Source: Pectobacterium aroidearum (lineage in GTDB: Bacteria; Pseudomonadota; Gammaproteobacteria; Enterobacterales; Enterobacteriaceae). From it: a stretch of 64,000 nt of DNA. Position 1 is the first letter of the stretch, and each line of letters opens with the position of its first letter. The notes under the pieces are model-generated. The model was not told the origin of the DNA, ran no database searches, and saw nothing but the letters and a program-made list of their open reading frames with translations. The position numbers were made by a program, and so were the translations under genes. Below are positions 52,776 through 61,531 of this stretch, one piece after another. The stretch lies in the NCBI RefSeq assembly GCF_015689195.1, contig NZ_CP065044.1, forward strand, positions 4,154,001 to 4,218,000, given 5' to 3'.

Positions 52776-52804
52776 CTTATACGCGCAATGCGCACCGTTG
52801 TCAA
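52776..52804 (-). promoter_or_regulatory. metY: Sigma-70 promoter of the metY-rimP-nusA-infB operon
   Basis: On the minus strand a perfect TTGACA and TATAAG are spaced by 17 bases, about 70 bases before the tRNA. The remaining 52805-53022 shows no gene. Confidence 0.9.
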
Positions 52805-53022
52805 GAATCATCAGCCATCGAGAGACGGCTCACGGCAAGAGGTATTTCACTTTATAAATTGATCTGGTGTCGTCATACCAGCCGTAAAGTAAAGCAACCG
52901 TCGAAGAAAGGCACGGGTACCTGAAGTGGCTAAAAAAGATGACGCAGTGGGGATTCCCTGATGCTTTAATAAAACAACAGCTAAATAATGTAATGGGATA
53001 AAATTATCTTCGTTCTTCTAAC

Positions 53023-53637
53023 TTATCTTCGTTCTTCTTCTAATAGTACGATCGCAGCCTGCGTTCTGTTACGCACATTAAGTCGCCTGAAAATCGACTC
53101 CAAATGCGACTTCACGGTTCCTGCACTGATGTTTAATGTCCGACTAATCTGTTTATTAGAAGCGCCTGATGCAATCAGTTGTAGCACCTCATGCTGCCTT
53201 TCACTCAGTTTGCCTTTTACACTGTTATCGACGCTCCATCCTTCATAGATCACGCCATCATCCGGTAAACAGACCATACCCATTGACACTGTTTTTAATG
53301 CCTGAGCAATAGAATCAACGGGAGATGTTTTAAGAACGACCCCCATAACATGATGCTTCAGATAGTTATTCAAAATATGTCTTTCTATAGCATCAACCAT
53401 AATAATCACACTGACACCAATATATTTCTCATACAGAGTTTCAAGGAAAAAACTGTACTCTCCATTTTCTTTATTACAATTTAGTAAAATAAAAGCGTTT
53501 TTCATCCCCTCAAGGCAAGGCCATACATCGTCAATTTCCTTTACGCCAACAATATTGACATTGTGAATAAAATCATTCAGCCCAACAGATAAGCCCTGAA
53601 TGAAAACAGGGGATTTGTCAATAATAACAACATTCAC
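53023..53637 (-). CDS. LuxR/NarL-type response regulator lacking the phospho-acceptor Asp
   Basis: A 204-residue two-domain regulator. The receiver-like N-terminus starts MNVVIIDKSPVFIQG, keeping one acidic-pocket Asp (D7) and the conserved Lys (GVVLKTSP). At the position of the phosphorylated Asp it has Asn (FILLNCNKENG, N53). The C-terminus has a typical LuxR helix-turn-helix (LSERQHEVLQLIASGASNKQISRTLNISAGTVKSHLESI). It could bind DNA without phosphorylation or respond to a ligand or partner. No kinase gene is near. It is divergent from the DUF2589/lysozyme genes and is the best candidate for local control of the accessory region. Confidence 0.88.
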   Translation of the reverse strand: MNVVIIDKSPVFIQGLSVGLNDFIHNVNIVGVKEIDDVWPCLEGMKNAFILLNCNKENGEYSFFLETLYEKYIGVSVIIMVDAIERHILNNYLKHHVMGVVLKTSPVDSIAQALKTVSMGMVCLPDDGVIYEGWSVDNSVKGKLSERQHEVLQLIASGASNKQISRTLNISAGTVKSHLESIFRRLNVRNRTQAAIVLLEEERR

Positions 53638-54070
53638 TGTGCAATCTCCATTTACCTTTATTTTAAAATGCCATATTTAAAAATGCCCTCTAAGAAGTTT
53701 TAGCCTATCTTGAAAGATATGATGTCACGCCATTTGGCATATGCCGTTTACCTTATAGACCTGGTCATATTTATTCACGCATACTGACATGATAACTTCA
53801 GATAAAACCCCCGAAGAGGAATACCATTAGCAATGAAATATTATCTCAAAATAAGACCTAATGGCGTAATGATTTCATAAACGCATAAAAATATTTAGCA
53901 TAATAGATTTTAAAAATGGTAATAAATGGCCTATGTCGTATTACATGCTGCCTCTAACAAAATGACTGATATATCCCTCTTTCATTAGCTGTTAAGTTTT
54001 CTCAAATTGTCATTTATTTCCCTCCAGGCTGTTTATTTTTAGCAATTGGAAAATAAGATAAGGAGAGAGT
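53638..54070. other. AT-rich divergent intergenic region
   Basis: These 433 bases between the LuxR-type regulator and the first DUF2589-like gene are strongly AT-rich and hold no credible gene. They should contain both divergent promoters, but I see no high-quality -35/-10 pair. AAGGAGAGAG at 54059-54068 is the ribosome-binding site of the next gene. Confidence 0.5.
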
Positions 54071-54664
54071 ATGTCATTCAAAAATTGGATAACGGGGAAA
54101 AATAAAAAACCAGATGATGTTGATCATTCCCAAGGGAAAAATCCGCATTCCACGCTAAACGATTGCGCAACGTCATCAAAGGCAATGACATTGGCAGATA
54201 TTGCTCGCGGCATGCAGCATGCCGCCACCGCCGCCAATCAATTTATCGCTCACCAATACCAACAAACGCTCGATCCTTTTTTTGAACGAGGCGCTGATGG
54301 CGCACTAACGCCAAAGACGGTTTCGATTCAACTCGACTCCCGACACCACATCGAACTGCCGCTGGTTGCCCTTTCTACCCCAAGGGGGTTGATGCTGGAA
54401 AAAATGAAAGTGCAAATGACGGTGAGAACCGATGCGGTAAACAAGGACGAAATAACCCCACCTTTAGACGATTATAATATTAGTAATTTTCACGTCAGTA
54501 TGTCGCCTTCTGGCAAAAATACAAAAGGCAGAAATAGTCAGCACGTCGATATAGAAATGCAGTTCACTGCGCTCGAACCTCCAGAAAGCATCATGCGGTT
54601 AATTGATGAATATACCAATCTCGTTCTTCCAAAAATAACACAAGAGGAAAAAAACAATGGCTAA
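54071..54664 (+). CDS. DUF2589-like protein A
   Basis: A 197-residue soluble protein with the DUF2589 pattern: an Ala-rich helix (LADIARGMQHAATAANQFIAHQY), a strand, the proline motif IELPLVALSTPRGLMLEKMKVQMTV, and a C-terminal pair of strands leading into PPESIMRLIDEYTNLVLP. The same order and spacing recur in the protein at 59278-59907, so the two are probably paralogues. The family has no established function that I know. It overlaps the lysozyme gene by 8 bases, implying co-translation. A charged N-terminal tail (KNWITGKNKKPDDVDHS) is extra relative to the paralogue. Confidence 0.75.
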   Translation: MSFKNWITGKNKKPDDVDHSQGKNPHSTLNDCATSSKAMTLADIARGMQHAATAANQFIAHQYQQTLDPFFERGADGALTPKTVSIQLDSRHHIELPLVALSTPRGLMLEKMKVQMTVRTDAVNKDEITPPLDDYNISNFHVSMSPSGKNTKGRNSQHVDIEMQFTALEPPESIMRLIDEYTNLVLPKITQEEKNNG

Positions 54665-55118
54665 CATTCCTGAAACGATCAATGAAGCAGGACTCTCGCT
54701 GATTAAGAGTTTTGAAGGTCTGAAATTAACAAAGTATCGTGACACAGCAGGTAAATGGACGATTGGATATGGACATTTAATACTGCCGAATGAAAACTTT
54801 GATAATGGAATTACCCCCCAGGAAGCTGATTTATTGTTACGACAGGACTTAAAAACGGCGGAAAATGGTGTTCAGCATTATGTGAACGTTGACCTCAACG
54901 GAAATCAATTTGGTGCATTAACATCATTTACCTACAACCTGGGAGTCAATAGTCTGAAGACGTCGACATTATTGCGCCTGCTTAACCAAGGTGACTATGT
55001 TGGCGCAGCAGCTCAATTTCCACGCTGGGACAAAGATGGTGAGCAAGTCGTGGAAGGACTCCTTCGCCGTAGAGAAGCAGAGAAAGCCCTTTTCCTACAA
55101 TCCATCACACCAAATTAA
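54657..55118 (+). CDS. Phage-type lysozyme, glycoside hydrolase family 24
   Basis: A 153-residue T4-like endolysin that cleaves the N-acetylmuramic acid to N-acetylglucosamine bond of peptidoglycan. The catalytic triad region is intact: Glu20 in LIKSFEGLKL, Asp29 in KYRDTAGKWTIGYGH and Thr35. FTYNLGVNSLKTSTLLRLLN and the C-terminal RRREAEKALF are family-typical. There is no signal peptide or SAR anchor, so it would need a holin-like partner to reach the wall. Such a membrane protein follows 56 bases later. No other phage genes are nearby, so this is a domesticated lysozyme, not a prophage. Confidence 0.9.
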   Translation: MANIPETINEAGLSLIKSFEGLKLTKYRDTAGKWTIGYGHLILPNENFDNGITPQEADLLLRQDLKTAENGVQHYVNVDLNGNQFGALTSFTYNLGVNSLKTSTLLRLLNQGDYVGAAAQFPRWDKDGEQVVEGLLRRREAEKALFLQSITPN

Positions 55119-55174
55119 TATTCAACAGAAGTTAAAAAACGCTATTTCACAGAGTAAATCATCGTGGATATATT

Positions 55175-55606
55175 ATGGATACCTCACAACTCCCTATCAT
55201 TTATGACATTCTGATCAGTGATATTATTGCATCAGTTGCAGGACTATTCGGCGGACTCAGTATTTCCTTTTTTTGGCGACCGCAGAAATTGAATAATTAT
55301 GACAAATTCATTGCCGCATTAATTATTATCATCATCAGCATTTCAGCTGCCTTCTCACTGGTAGGGATTATCGCCGAATTGCTGCACGTTAATATTAGTA
55401 AAATGGAGAATGCAATAGGATTAGGCTATCTGGTTGGCGCGATTAGCGTAGGCCTGGTTACGCTGCTGGCAAATTTCTTCAGCTATCGAGAGAATAACGA
55501 TATTCTGGATGTCGCATCAGAAATAAAACAGGCCAGAAAAGGCGTTCATTTAATTAATGAGGCCCAGAAAAAAACGCCCGATGACAAAACCCCACCAGAC
55601 CCTTAA
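55175..55606 (+). CDS. Small three-helix membrane protein, holin-like
   Basis: A 143-residue protein with three predicted membrane segments (about residues 17-35, 43-68 and 79-101) and a hydrophilic, charged C-terminal tail (ASEIKQARKGVHLINEAQKKTPDDKTPPDP). Size, topology and position right after a lysozyme gene fit a holin or a lysozyme-associated membrane partner. I do not recognise a specific holin family, so the role is inference. The start codon has only a weak upstream GTGGA. Codon use is AT-rich like its neighbours. Confidence 0.65.
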   Translation: MDTSQLPIIYDILISDIIASVAGLFGGLSISFFWRPQKLNNYDKFIAALIIIIISISAAFSLVGIIAELLHVNISKMENAIGLGYLVGAISVGLVTLLANFFSYRENNDILDVASEIKQARKGVHLINEAQKKTPDDKTPPDP

Positions 55607-55611
55607 GAGAT

Positions 55612-55675
55612 TGTTCTTAGAGGTCAATGTTCTTGAGAGCAAGTGTTTTTGAAGGCAAACGTTCTTAAGAATCAG
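55612..55675 (+). repeat. Four-unit 16-bp tandem repeat
   Basis: Four imperfect 16-bp copies in a row (TGTTCTTAGAGGTCAA and variants), starting 5 bases after the holin-like gene stop. All copies keep a GTTCTT/GTTTTT core at the same phase. The phasing suggests a decayed duplication or a protein-binding array. It lies outside any coding sequence. Confidence 0.7.
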
Positions 55676-55813
55676 GGCTTTCAACCGCACATCGCCCATA
55701 TGGCAGGAAGGTATCTCACTGCCTTCCTGCTACCGCTTTCTCCTTCCCGACGTGTTCGACTCCCCCCACCCATGCATTGCCAACGAAACCAACGCCTAAA
55801 TGCAAACCACCTC

Positions 55814-55846
55814 AACGAAGGCGCCTCGGTTCGGGACGCCTTCGTT
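55814..55846. terminator. Hairpin between convergent holin-like and NRPS genes
   Basis: AACGAAGGCG / CGCCTTCGTT, a 10-bp perfect stem with a 13-base loop, lies just beyond the NRPS stop. T-runs are short, so terminator strength is uncertain. Confidence 0.55.
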
Positions 55847-55853
55847 AGCGTTA

Positions 55854-58800
55854 TTACGGCTTGCCGTACGAGGACGTCGCGCTTGGCTGTACGATATCCA
55901 TGAGAATTTGATGGTACTGATGAGACAGCGCGGCAATCTCTTCCGCTTCAAACGCCGCCTGCTGATAATTAAAACACAGCGTCAGTGCATCATCGTCATA
56001 AACAGAAAGCGTCAAATCCAGCCGAGCCTGATGATTAGCAATGTCCGCGATCTGATATTCAGTCTCATTGATTTGTACAGCCAGCGGCATGGCGGTCAGA
56101 TAGTTAAAACTCACAGGGAAACGCAGTTGATCAGACCATCCTCTGGCCCGAACGTCGGCCATTAACACATCATAGGGCAGCGTCTGATTGTCCAAAATGG
56201 CATGGATCTTATTCTGGCTACGGGCCAAAAGCGTGCTGAAAGACTCCTGCGCGGGTGCATCATCATAGTACGTCACCATGTTAACGAAACAGCCTATCGT
56301 GGTAGCGTTGTCCGCCAGCATACGGTTCGACACCGGAATACCGATGGGCACATGGCGGTAGTTTGTGGTTTTGAGCAGCAGAGTAAAAGCGGTCAGCATG
56401 CAGACAAATGGCGTTGTGCGATGCTGCTGGGCATAGTGCTTGATCGCCTGCGTTAACGTATCAGAAAAAATACACCAATAATTTTCTCCCTCCTGATTTT
56501 CACTAAGAGGAAACGCCGTCGCATCGGCACCCGCCGTCAGGTAATCCACCATTTTATCCAGCCAGAACTGCCGTTCTCTTGGGTAGCACTGATCGTTGGT
56601 ACGTCGTTGCTGTTGACGATAGCGCAGATAGCGCTCCTCACTGCCTATTCGATAGCTGCGATCGCCTGCGCTATAAGCACGGACGTAATCAATAAACTGA
56701 TTGAAGAACAAACCAATGGCGTCATGATCGAACACCGTATGGTGTACACGTCCCAGCAGAATATGCCGTTGCGCCGTCAGCGAGACCAGATGAAAACAGG
56801 TGAGCGGCGAATGTTCTAAATCCATCTCTGGCGTATTGACCAGCTCCAGCAGCTGTCGGTCGCTCAGCGTATTCGCCAGCCCGCCGGGAGAGCAAGCCGT
56901 CAGTCGTTCAATCGGGATCGCCTCGATCGGATAATCCCCCTCAAGGCACTGTAGCCGATCCAGATCGAAGCGAGTCCGCAATACCGGATTGCCTTCCAGG
57001 ATACGTCCAAGACTCCATTCCACGGCAGATTCATCCAGTGTACCGTCTATCGTCAGGCGAAAGGCCAATTGATAGACCGACGGTTCCGGACTGAGCTGAT
57101 CCAGCGTCAGAAAATAACGCTGCTGGGATGACGGTGTGAGCGCCTCAATATCCGTTGTACCCTCGTCAAACGTGGGCTCGTCATCGTTAACATAGTAAGG
57201 GACGATGAAAGCCAGCAGATGGGGCGTTGCGTTGTTGAAAAACAACGGGTAATCAATGTCGCTAAACAGTCGTTTTCGAATCAGTAGCCTGGCGTTCATC
57301 GCCTGAAGCGAATCGCCCCCTAAATCGAAAAAGTTATCGTTGGCGCCGAGCTCACGAAAACCAAGCACTTCCTGCCAGATATCAATCAGTTCCTGCTCCA
57401 GCTCATTGCCTGCAGTTTTAACCGGATACCCCAGTTCAGGGCGCTGCGGACAAGGCGCAGGCAGCCGGCTCACATCCAATTTCCCGTTAGGCAATTTGGG
57501 CAGAGTTTCCAGCATAATAAAATGGGACGGGTGCATCGCTCGCGGCAGTTTGTCCTGCAAGAAGCGACGCAGATCGTTCGTGGCAAGCGACGGGTTATGA
57601 CTGACCAGATAGGCGACCAGACGCTGACGCCCGTTTTCCTGAATCGGCCGCACCAACGCCTTGTCGATATCGCCATGCTGACGTAACACGATTTCGATCT
57701 CTTCAGGCTCGATACGAATACCATTAATCTTAATCTGGCGATCGATGCGCCCCAGATACACAATTTCCCCATCCGGCATCCTTTTTCCAAGGTCGCCAGT
57801 GCGATGTCCCCAGTCGCTTTTATCAGCTCGCACATGGGTGAAGAAACGCTGTTGCGTTAATTCGTCTCGATTAATGTAGCCACGGGCGACACCTTCACCA
57901 AAGGCGCAAATCTCCCCTTCTTCCCCTTCAGCAACAGGACGCAGACTCTCATCCACGATCAGAATTTCGCTGCCACGTAGCGCCTTACCAAGCGTCACAC
58001 CTTTTCCCGGTGCCAATTCGGCAAACGAGCAGTTGGCCGTCGTTTCCGTCGGGCCATACAGATTAAAGAGCCGGACATCGGGGATCTGTTGGAACGTGCG
58101 CTCTTTTAAATCAAAAGAGACGGGTTCGCCAGAGAGAAAAACGGTTTTGGGTAACGCCCATGCGTGAGCAGATGCCGCCTGATAACGCAGCAGTTCGTCC
58201 CAAACGGTCGGCACGCAGTAAATGGCTCCGTCTGGATGCTGTTGGTGCCAACGTAATAAAACGTCCGGCTCATTCAAACTATCGGCGGGTAAAATAAACA
58301 GGGTGTCGCCACGTAATAAAGGCGCATAAAGCTGTGTCACGGCAGCAGCAAAGCTGAGTGACGATGTCAGAGGGAGCGTCGCACGCGTTTCTGGCCACAC
58401 ATCCTCATTAAACCAGTTCAGATAATAACTCAGGTTCCGGTGCTCAATGGCCACCCCTTTTGGCTTCCCGGTAGAGCCGGAGGTATAGAGAATATAAGCG
58501 AGATCGTTTTCACAAACCGGAGGCAGCACGGCGGCCAGCTCAGCCGGATAATGGATATCCTCTAATACGAGCGTAGAAGAAAAAACTTTATCGATAGCCG
58601 TTTTATTTAACATCGAGCGCGTGGAAATAAGTAAAAATGCCGACGAGTCATCAAGGATCTGAATGATTCTTTCTGACGGATGAAAATGTGAGAGAGGAAC
58701 ATAGGTATACCCGGCTTTTAAAATAGCCAGTAAGACCACGGGCATCATGACCCCAGGTTCCAGATAGACAGCAATTCTGCCACGTTTATTATTCGGGTAG

Positions 58801-58952
58801 TGTGATAACAGATAGTCGGCCAAAAGACGTGACCGTAATTCTACTTGTTGATAGTTTAGCCTGTCGCCATTAAATTCCACTGCCGTCTTATCGGGGCTTT
58901 TCAGTGACCATTCAGAGATAATTTCAAAGACCGTTTTTCTATTCTTCATCAT
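55854..58952 (-). CDS. Nonribosomal peptide synthetase, A-PCP-C
   Basis: A 1032-residue single-module NRPS. Residues 1-500 are the adenylation domain (A3 YILYTSGSTGKPKGVAIEH, A5 LYGPTETTAN, A10 NGKLD with catalytic K491). Residues 515-590 form a carrier with phosphopantetheine Ser548 (FDLGGDSLQAMN). From about 610 on there is a condensation domain with HHTVFDH (H737-H738, D742), where the usual Gly after Asp is His. The position equivalent to the substrate-binding Asp235 is A202 (SLSFAAAVTQ), so it probably does not load an ordinary alpha-amino acid. There is no upstream C domain, consistent with an initiating module. AAGGA precedes the ATG. It is convergent with the holin-like gene and divergent from DUF2589-like B. 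Confidence 0.9.
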   Translation of the reverse strand: MMKNRKTVFEIISEWSLKSPDKTAVEFNGDRLNYQQVELRSRLLADYLLSHYPNNKRGRIAVYLEPGVMMPVVLLAILKAGYTYVPLSHFHPSERIIQILDDSSAFLLISTRSMLNKTAIDKVFSSTLVLEDIHYPAELAAVLPPVCENDLAYILYTSGSTGKPKGVAIEHRNLSYYLNWFNEDVWPETRATLPLTSSLSFAAAVTQLYAPLLRGDTLFILPADSLNEPDVLLRWHQQHPDGAIYCVPTVWDELLRYQAASAHAWALPKTVFLSGEPVSFDLKERTFQQIPDVRLFNLYGPTETTANCSFAELAPGKGVTLGKALRGSEILIVDESLRPVAEGEEGEICAFGEGVARGYINRDELTQQRFFTHVRADKSDWGHRTGDLGKRMPDGEIVYLGRIDRQIKINGIRIEPEEIEIVLRQHGDIDKALVRPIQENGRQRLVAYLVSHNPSLATNDLRRFLQDKLPRAMHPSHFIMLETLPKLPNGKLDVSRLPAPCPQRPELGYPVKTAGNELEQELIDIWQEVLGFRELGANDNFFDLGGDSLQAMNARLLIRKRLFSDIDYPLFFNNATPHLLAFIVPYYVNDDEPTFDEGTTDIEALTPSSQQRYFLTLDQLSPEPSVYQLAFRLTIDGTLDESAVEWSLGRILEGNPVLRTRFDLDRLQCLEGDYPIEAIPIERLTACSPGGLANTLSDRQLLELVNTPEMDLEHSPLTCFHLVSLTAQRHILLGRVHHTVFDHDAIGLFFNQFIDYVRAYSAGDRSYRIGSEERYLRYRQQQRRTNDQCYPRERQFWLDKMVDYLTAGADATAFPLSENQEGENYWCIFSDTLTQAIKHYAQQHRTTPFVCMLTAFTLLLKTTNYRHVPIGIPVSNRMLADNATTIGCFVNMVTYYDDAPAQESFSTLLARSQNKIHAILDNQTLPYDVLMADVRARGWSDQLRFPVSFNYLTAMPLAVQINETEYQIADIANHQARLDLTLSVYDDDALTLCFNYQQAAFEAEEIAALSHQYHQILMDIVQPSATSSYGKP

Positions 58953-59277
58953 TTTCCTTCCATATTGTAAAAGGATGCTTTTTGCGGGAATGGTTCTAAC
59001 GCGACGTCCGGTATCTCACACGGTGAAAAGTGAATGCAGTAAAAATGAGAACACGTAACGATGGGTTCGTCATGCTAATACCAGGAAAGACACTTAAAAT
59101 AATACGCATGCCTGAGTATGGGTTTAACAAATAAAAGACATTATTGCCTATATACCAAAGGGACTATGCCAGAATGCGAAAGTCCCCCCGTACCCTGACG
59201 GGTATTCTTTTCCCTTCCCTTTGCTATTTTTTATTGACAGTGCATCACACCCTATTAGCAGATAATTGGAGGCTCCG
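58953..59277. other. Divergent promoter region between NRPS and DUF2589-like B
   Basis: This 325-base gap has no credible gene. A TTGACA at 59234-59239 is a possible -35 for the plus-strand operon, but the best -10 (TAGCAG, 16 bases later) is weak. A short hairpin (CCCGT/ACGGG, 59187-59202) followed by a T-rich stretch lies upstream and may block read-through. TTGGAGG at 59267-59273 is the ribosome-binding site of the next gene. Confidence 0.4.
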
Positions 59278-59907
59278 ATGGATTCACAATTTATCGGTTC
59301 GGTTATTAATGCGTTACCGCTGGAAAATATGATTAGCGGGCCTTTACAGGCAATGATTAACGCACAGGTTCAAGCCAGCAAAGCCTATACGGATTTTTTA
59401 TTATCGGTATGCATTCAAAATAATAAAGCGGTCGCTATCCAATTCGATTACGACGAAACGCTTATTGATGAAAGCGGAGTCGCAAAAGGCGCAGTGACAA
59501 AAACGATGCGCATACCGCTCATTGCCGCCATTACCCATCCGATTATCTCTATTGAAGAAGGGACAATCGATTTCGAGCTTGAGGTAACGCAGAGTGAATC
59601 TTCATCCGATGACACCGGAGAAGACGGCAATCTGGCGGCTTCACTGGGATGGGGAGCCTTCAAGGTCAAAATGGCCGGCCGGGTATCACACAAGTCGGCG
59701 CAAACCCGGGCTACAGACACACGTGCCAAATACAGCATTCACACGCAGGTAAAACGTCAACCTGCGCCTGAAGCACTGATGCGCGTCATTGATTTTCTGA
59801 CCGATGCCGCAATCAGGCCCAGTATTCCGAATGGGGAAAGCACGTCACCGGCAGCGGAAAACGCCGCCCCACCTGCGTCTGCGGAGCAGCAAGAAGCGTC
59901 ATCATAA
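59278..59907 (+). CDS. DUF2589-like protein B
   Basis: A 209-residue soluble protein with clear DUF2589 features: LENMISGPLQAMINAQVQASKAYTDFLLSV at the N-terminus, then MRIPLIAAITHPIISIEEGTIDFELEV, and the C-terminal YSIHTQVKRQPAPEALMRVIDFLTDAA. It shares this architecture and short identical words with the protein at 54071-54664. It begins a plus-strand run with the adenylation enzyme, carrier protein and PKS, so it is probably part of the biosynthetic operon. I can give no biochemical function. Confidence 0.78.
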   Translation: MDSQFIGSVINALPLENMISGPLQAMINAQVQASKAYTDFLLSVCIQNNKAVAIQFDYDETLIDESGVAKGAVTKTMRIPLIAAITHPIISIEEGTIDFELEVTQSESSSDDTGEDGNLAASLGWGAFKVKMAGRVSHKSAQTRATDTRAKYSIHTQVKRQPAPEALMRVIDFLTDAAIRPSIPNGESTSPAAENAAPPASAEQQEASS

Positions 59908-60009
59908 CCAAAGAACATTATTCAGCGGCATAGCACATGTGTGCCGTACCTGCATAACGCGTAAAAGGATGCCCGGCGTGACTCCCTGGCATCACCAGAG
60001 GATCAGACC

Positions 60010-61521
60010 ATGGCATCGGCAAAAGTGCTCCATACCTTATTTGAACAGCAGTGGCATCAGACGCCGGACGCCATCGCCCTGAGAAGCGATACCGAAACAT
60101 TGACCTATCGGCAATTGGAGCAACGTGCGAACGCCATGGCGAGCGCGCTGTTGCAGCGGGGCGTAAAGCCAAAGGATGTTGTCGGTATTTATTTGAATAA
60201 AAGCCCGAATCTGATCGTCAGCCTGCTCGGCGTATTGAAAACCGGTGCCTGTTATTTACCACTTGATCCGTACTATCCACATGAGCGTCTGGATTATATG
60301 GTCAATCATGCCAACGCACGTCTGGTGATCACTGACGATGAACACGCGCTTAAGCTGGCGCCGGGCCACCGTGAGATCGTTGACCTCAATCAGCTCGATC
60401 TGAGCACGCAGGCTACTCCAGCGCTTCCCACCGTCAGTGAGGAAGACCTGTGTTATGTGATGTACACCTCAGGTTCTACCGGAACGCCAAAGGGCGTGAT
60501 GGTCAGCCATCGAACGGTGATCAATTACCTGGTGTGGATGCAAAACGCCTTCGGACTTCGTCACGAAGACGTTGTCCTTAATCAATCCACATTCAGTTTT
60601 GACGTCTCGGTGTGGGAGATTTTCTGGCCACTGATCGCTGGTGCCAGTTGTGCGGTCATCACCGAGGACGCTAAGTACGATCCGCTGTTGCTGGCAGAAT
60701 TTATGTGCCGCCATCAGGTCACGGTTGCGCAGTTCGTACCGACGGCACTGCGCGTCATTGTTGATGCGCATGTGCTATCTCGCTGCACATCCCTATGCCA
60801 TATCTTTTCTGGCGGCGAGGCGCTCGATCAAACGCTGGTTAACGATCTTTCCCTGCAATATCCAGGGAAAATCCACAATCTCTATGGCCCGACCGAGGCC
60901 ACGATATTTGCCTGCCACTGGCACTGCCAGCCGGGGGCAGAGGAAAACATCGCCCCGATTGGCAGGCCAATCCCGCACGCCATCGCTTATGTACTGAATG
61001 AGGCGCAACAGCCTGTCAATCCAGGGGAAAGCGGCGAACTCTATCTGGCAGGAGATGTTCTGGCCAAAGGCTACCTGCATGCAGAAAAGCTGACACAGGA
61101 GCGATTTATCGATGACCCGTTTAGTCACCCGTCTGGGCAGAAAATGTATAAAACCGGTGACTGGGTTAAGCAGCGCGCCGATGGCGTGCTGGAATTCATT
61201 GGCCGCATAGACAGTCAGGTTAAATTGCGAGGACACCGTATTGAGCTGGCAGAAATAGAAACGCATTTGCAGGCGTTGCCCCAGATTAATCACGCCGCCG
61301 TTATTCTCGAAACGCGCCCGGAAAACGCGGCGCCATCACTCTCCGCGTTTTATGTATTACGGCATCAACAGCACATCGATATTCAGGAAATAAAAGCGCA
61401 CCTTGCCAAGACGCTGCCTTTTTTCATGGTGCCTTCTCATTTCGTTGCGTTGGAGAAAATGCCTACGCATCCTAATGGAAAAATAGATAAATCCAAGCTG
61501 TGTTCCTATGTAAATAACTAA
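60010..61521 (+). CDS. Stand-alone NRPS adenylation enzyme
   Basis: A 503-residue free-standing adenylation domain that should activate an amino acid and load it on the carrier encoded next. Core motifs are complete: A3 YVMYTSGSTGTPKGVMVSH, A4 FSFDVSVWEIFW, A5 LYGPTEATIF, A7 YKTGDW, A8 IGRIDSQVKLRGHRIELAEIE and A10 NGKID. Reading specificity positions by alignment to known A domains gives D198, V199, W202, Q241, F266, G268, L291, I299, F300. The Asp at the first position fits an alpha-amino acid, but I do not recognise the full code. AGAGGA lies 7 bases before the ATG. The carrier gene follows after 10 bases. Confidence 0.92.
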   Translation: MASAKVLHTLFEQQWHQTPDAIALRSDTETLTYRQLEQRANAMASALLQRGVKPKDVVGIYLNKSPNLIVSLLGVLKTGACYLPLDPYYPHERLDYMVNHANARLVITDDEHALKLAPGHREIVDLNQLDLSTQATPALPTVSEEDLCYVMYTSGSTGTPKGVMVSHRTVINYLVWMQNAFGLRHEDVVLNQSTFSFDVSVWEIFWPLIAGASCAVITEDAKYDPLLLAEFMCRHQVTVAQFVPTALRVIVDAHVLSRCTSLCHIFSGGEALDQTLVNDLSLQYPGKIHNLYGPTEATIFACHWHCQPGAEENIAPIGRPIPHAIAYVLNEAQQPVNPGESGELYLAGDVLAKGYLHAEKLTQERFIDDPFSHPSGQKMYKTGDWVKQRADGVLEFIGRIDSQVKLRGHRIELAEIETHLQALPQINHAAVILETRPENAAPSLSAFYVLRHQQHIDIQEIKAHLAKTLPFFMVPSHFVALEKMPTHPNGKIDKSKLCSYVNN

Positions 61522-61531
61522 TGGTGAAAAA

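Noticed and set aside
54071..55606. A prophage remnant
   Set aside because: Apart from a lysozyme and a holin-like protein there are no integrase, capsid, tail or replication genes.
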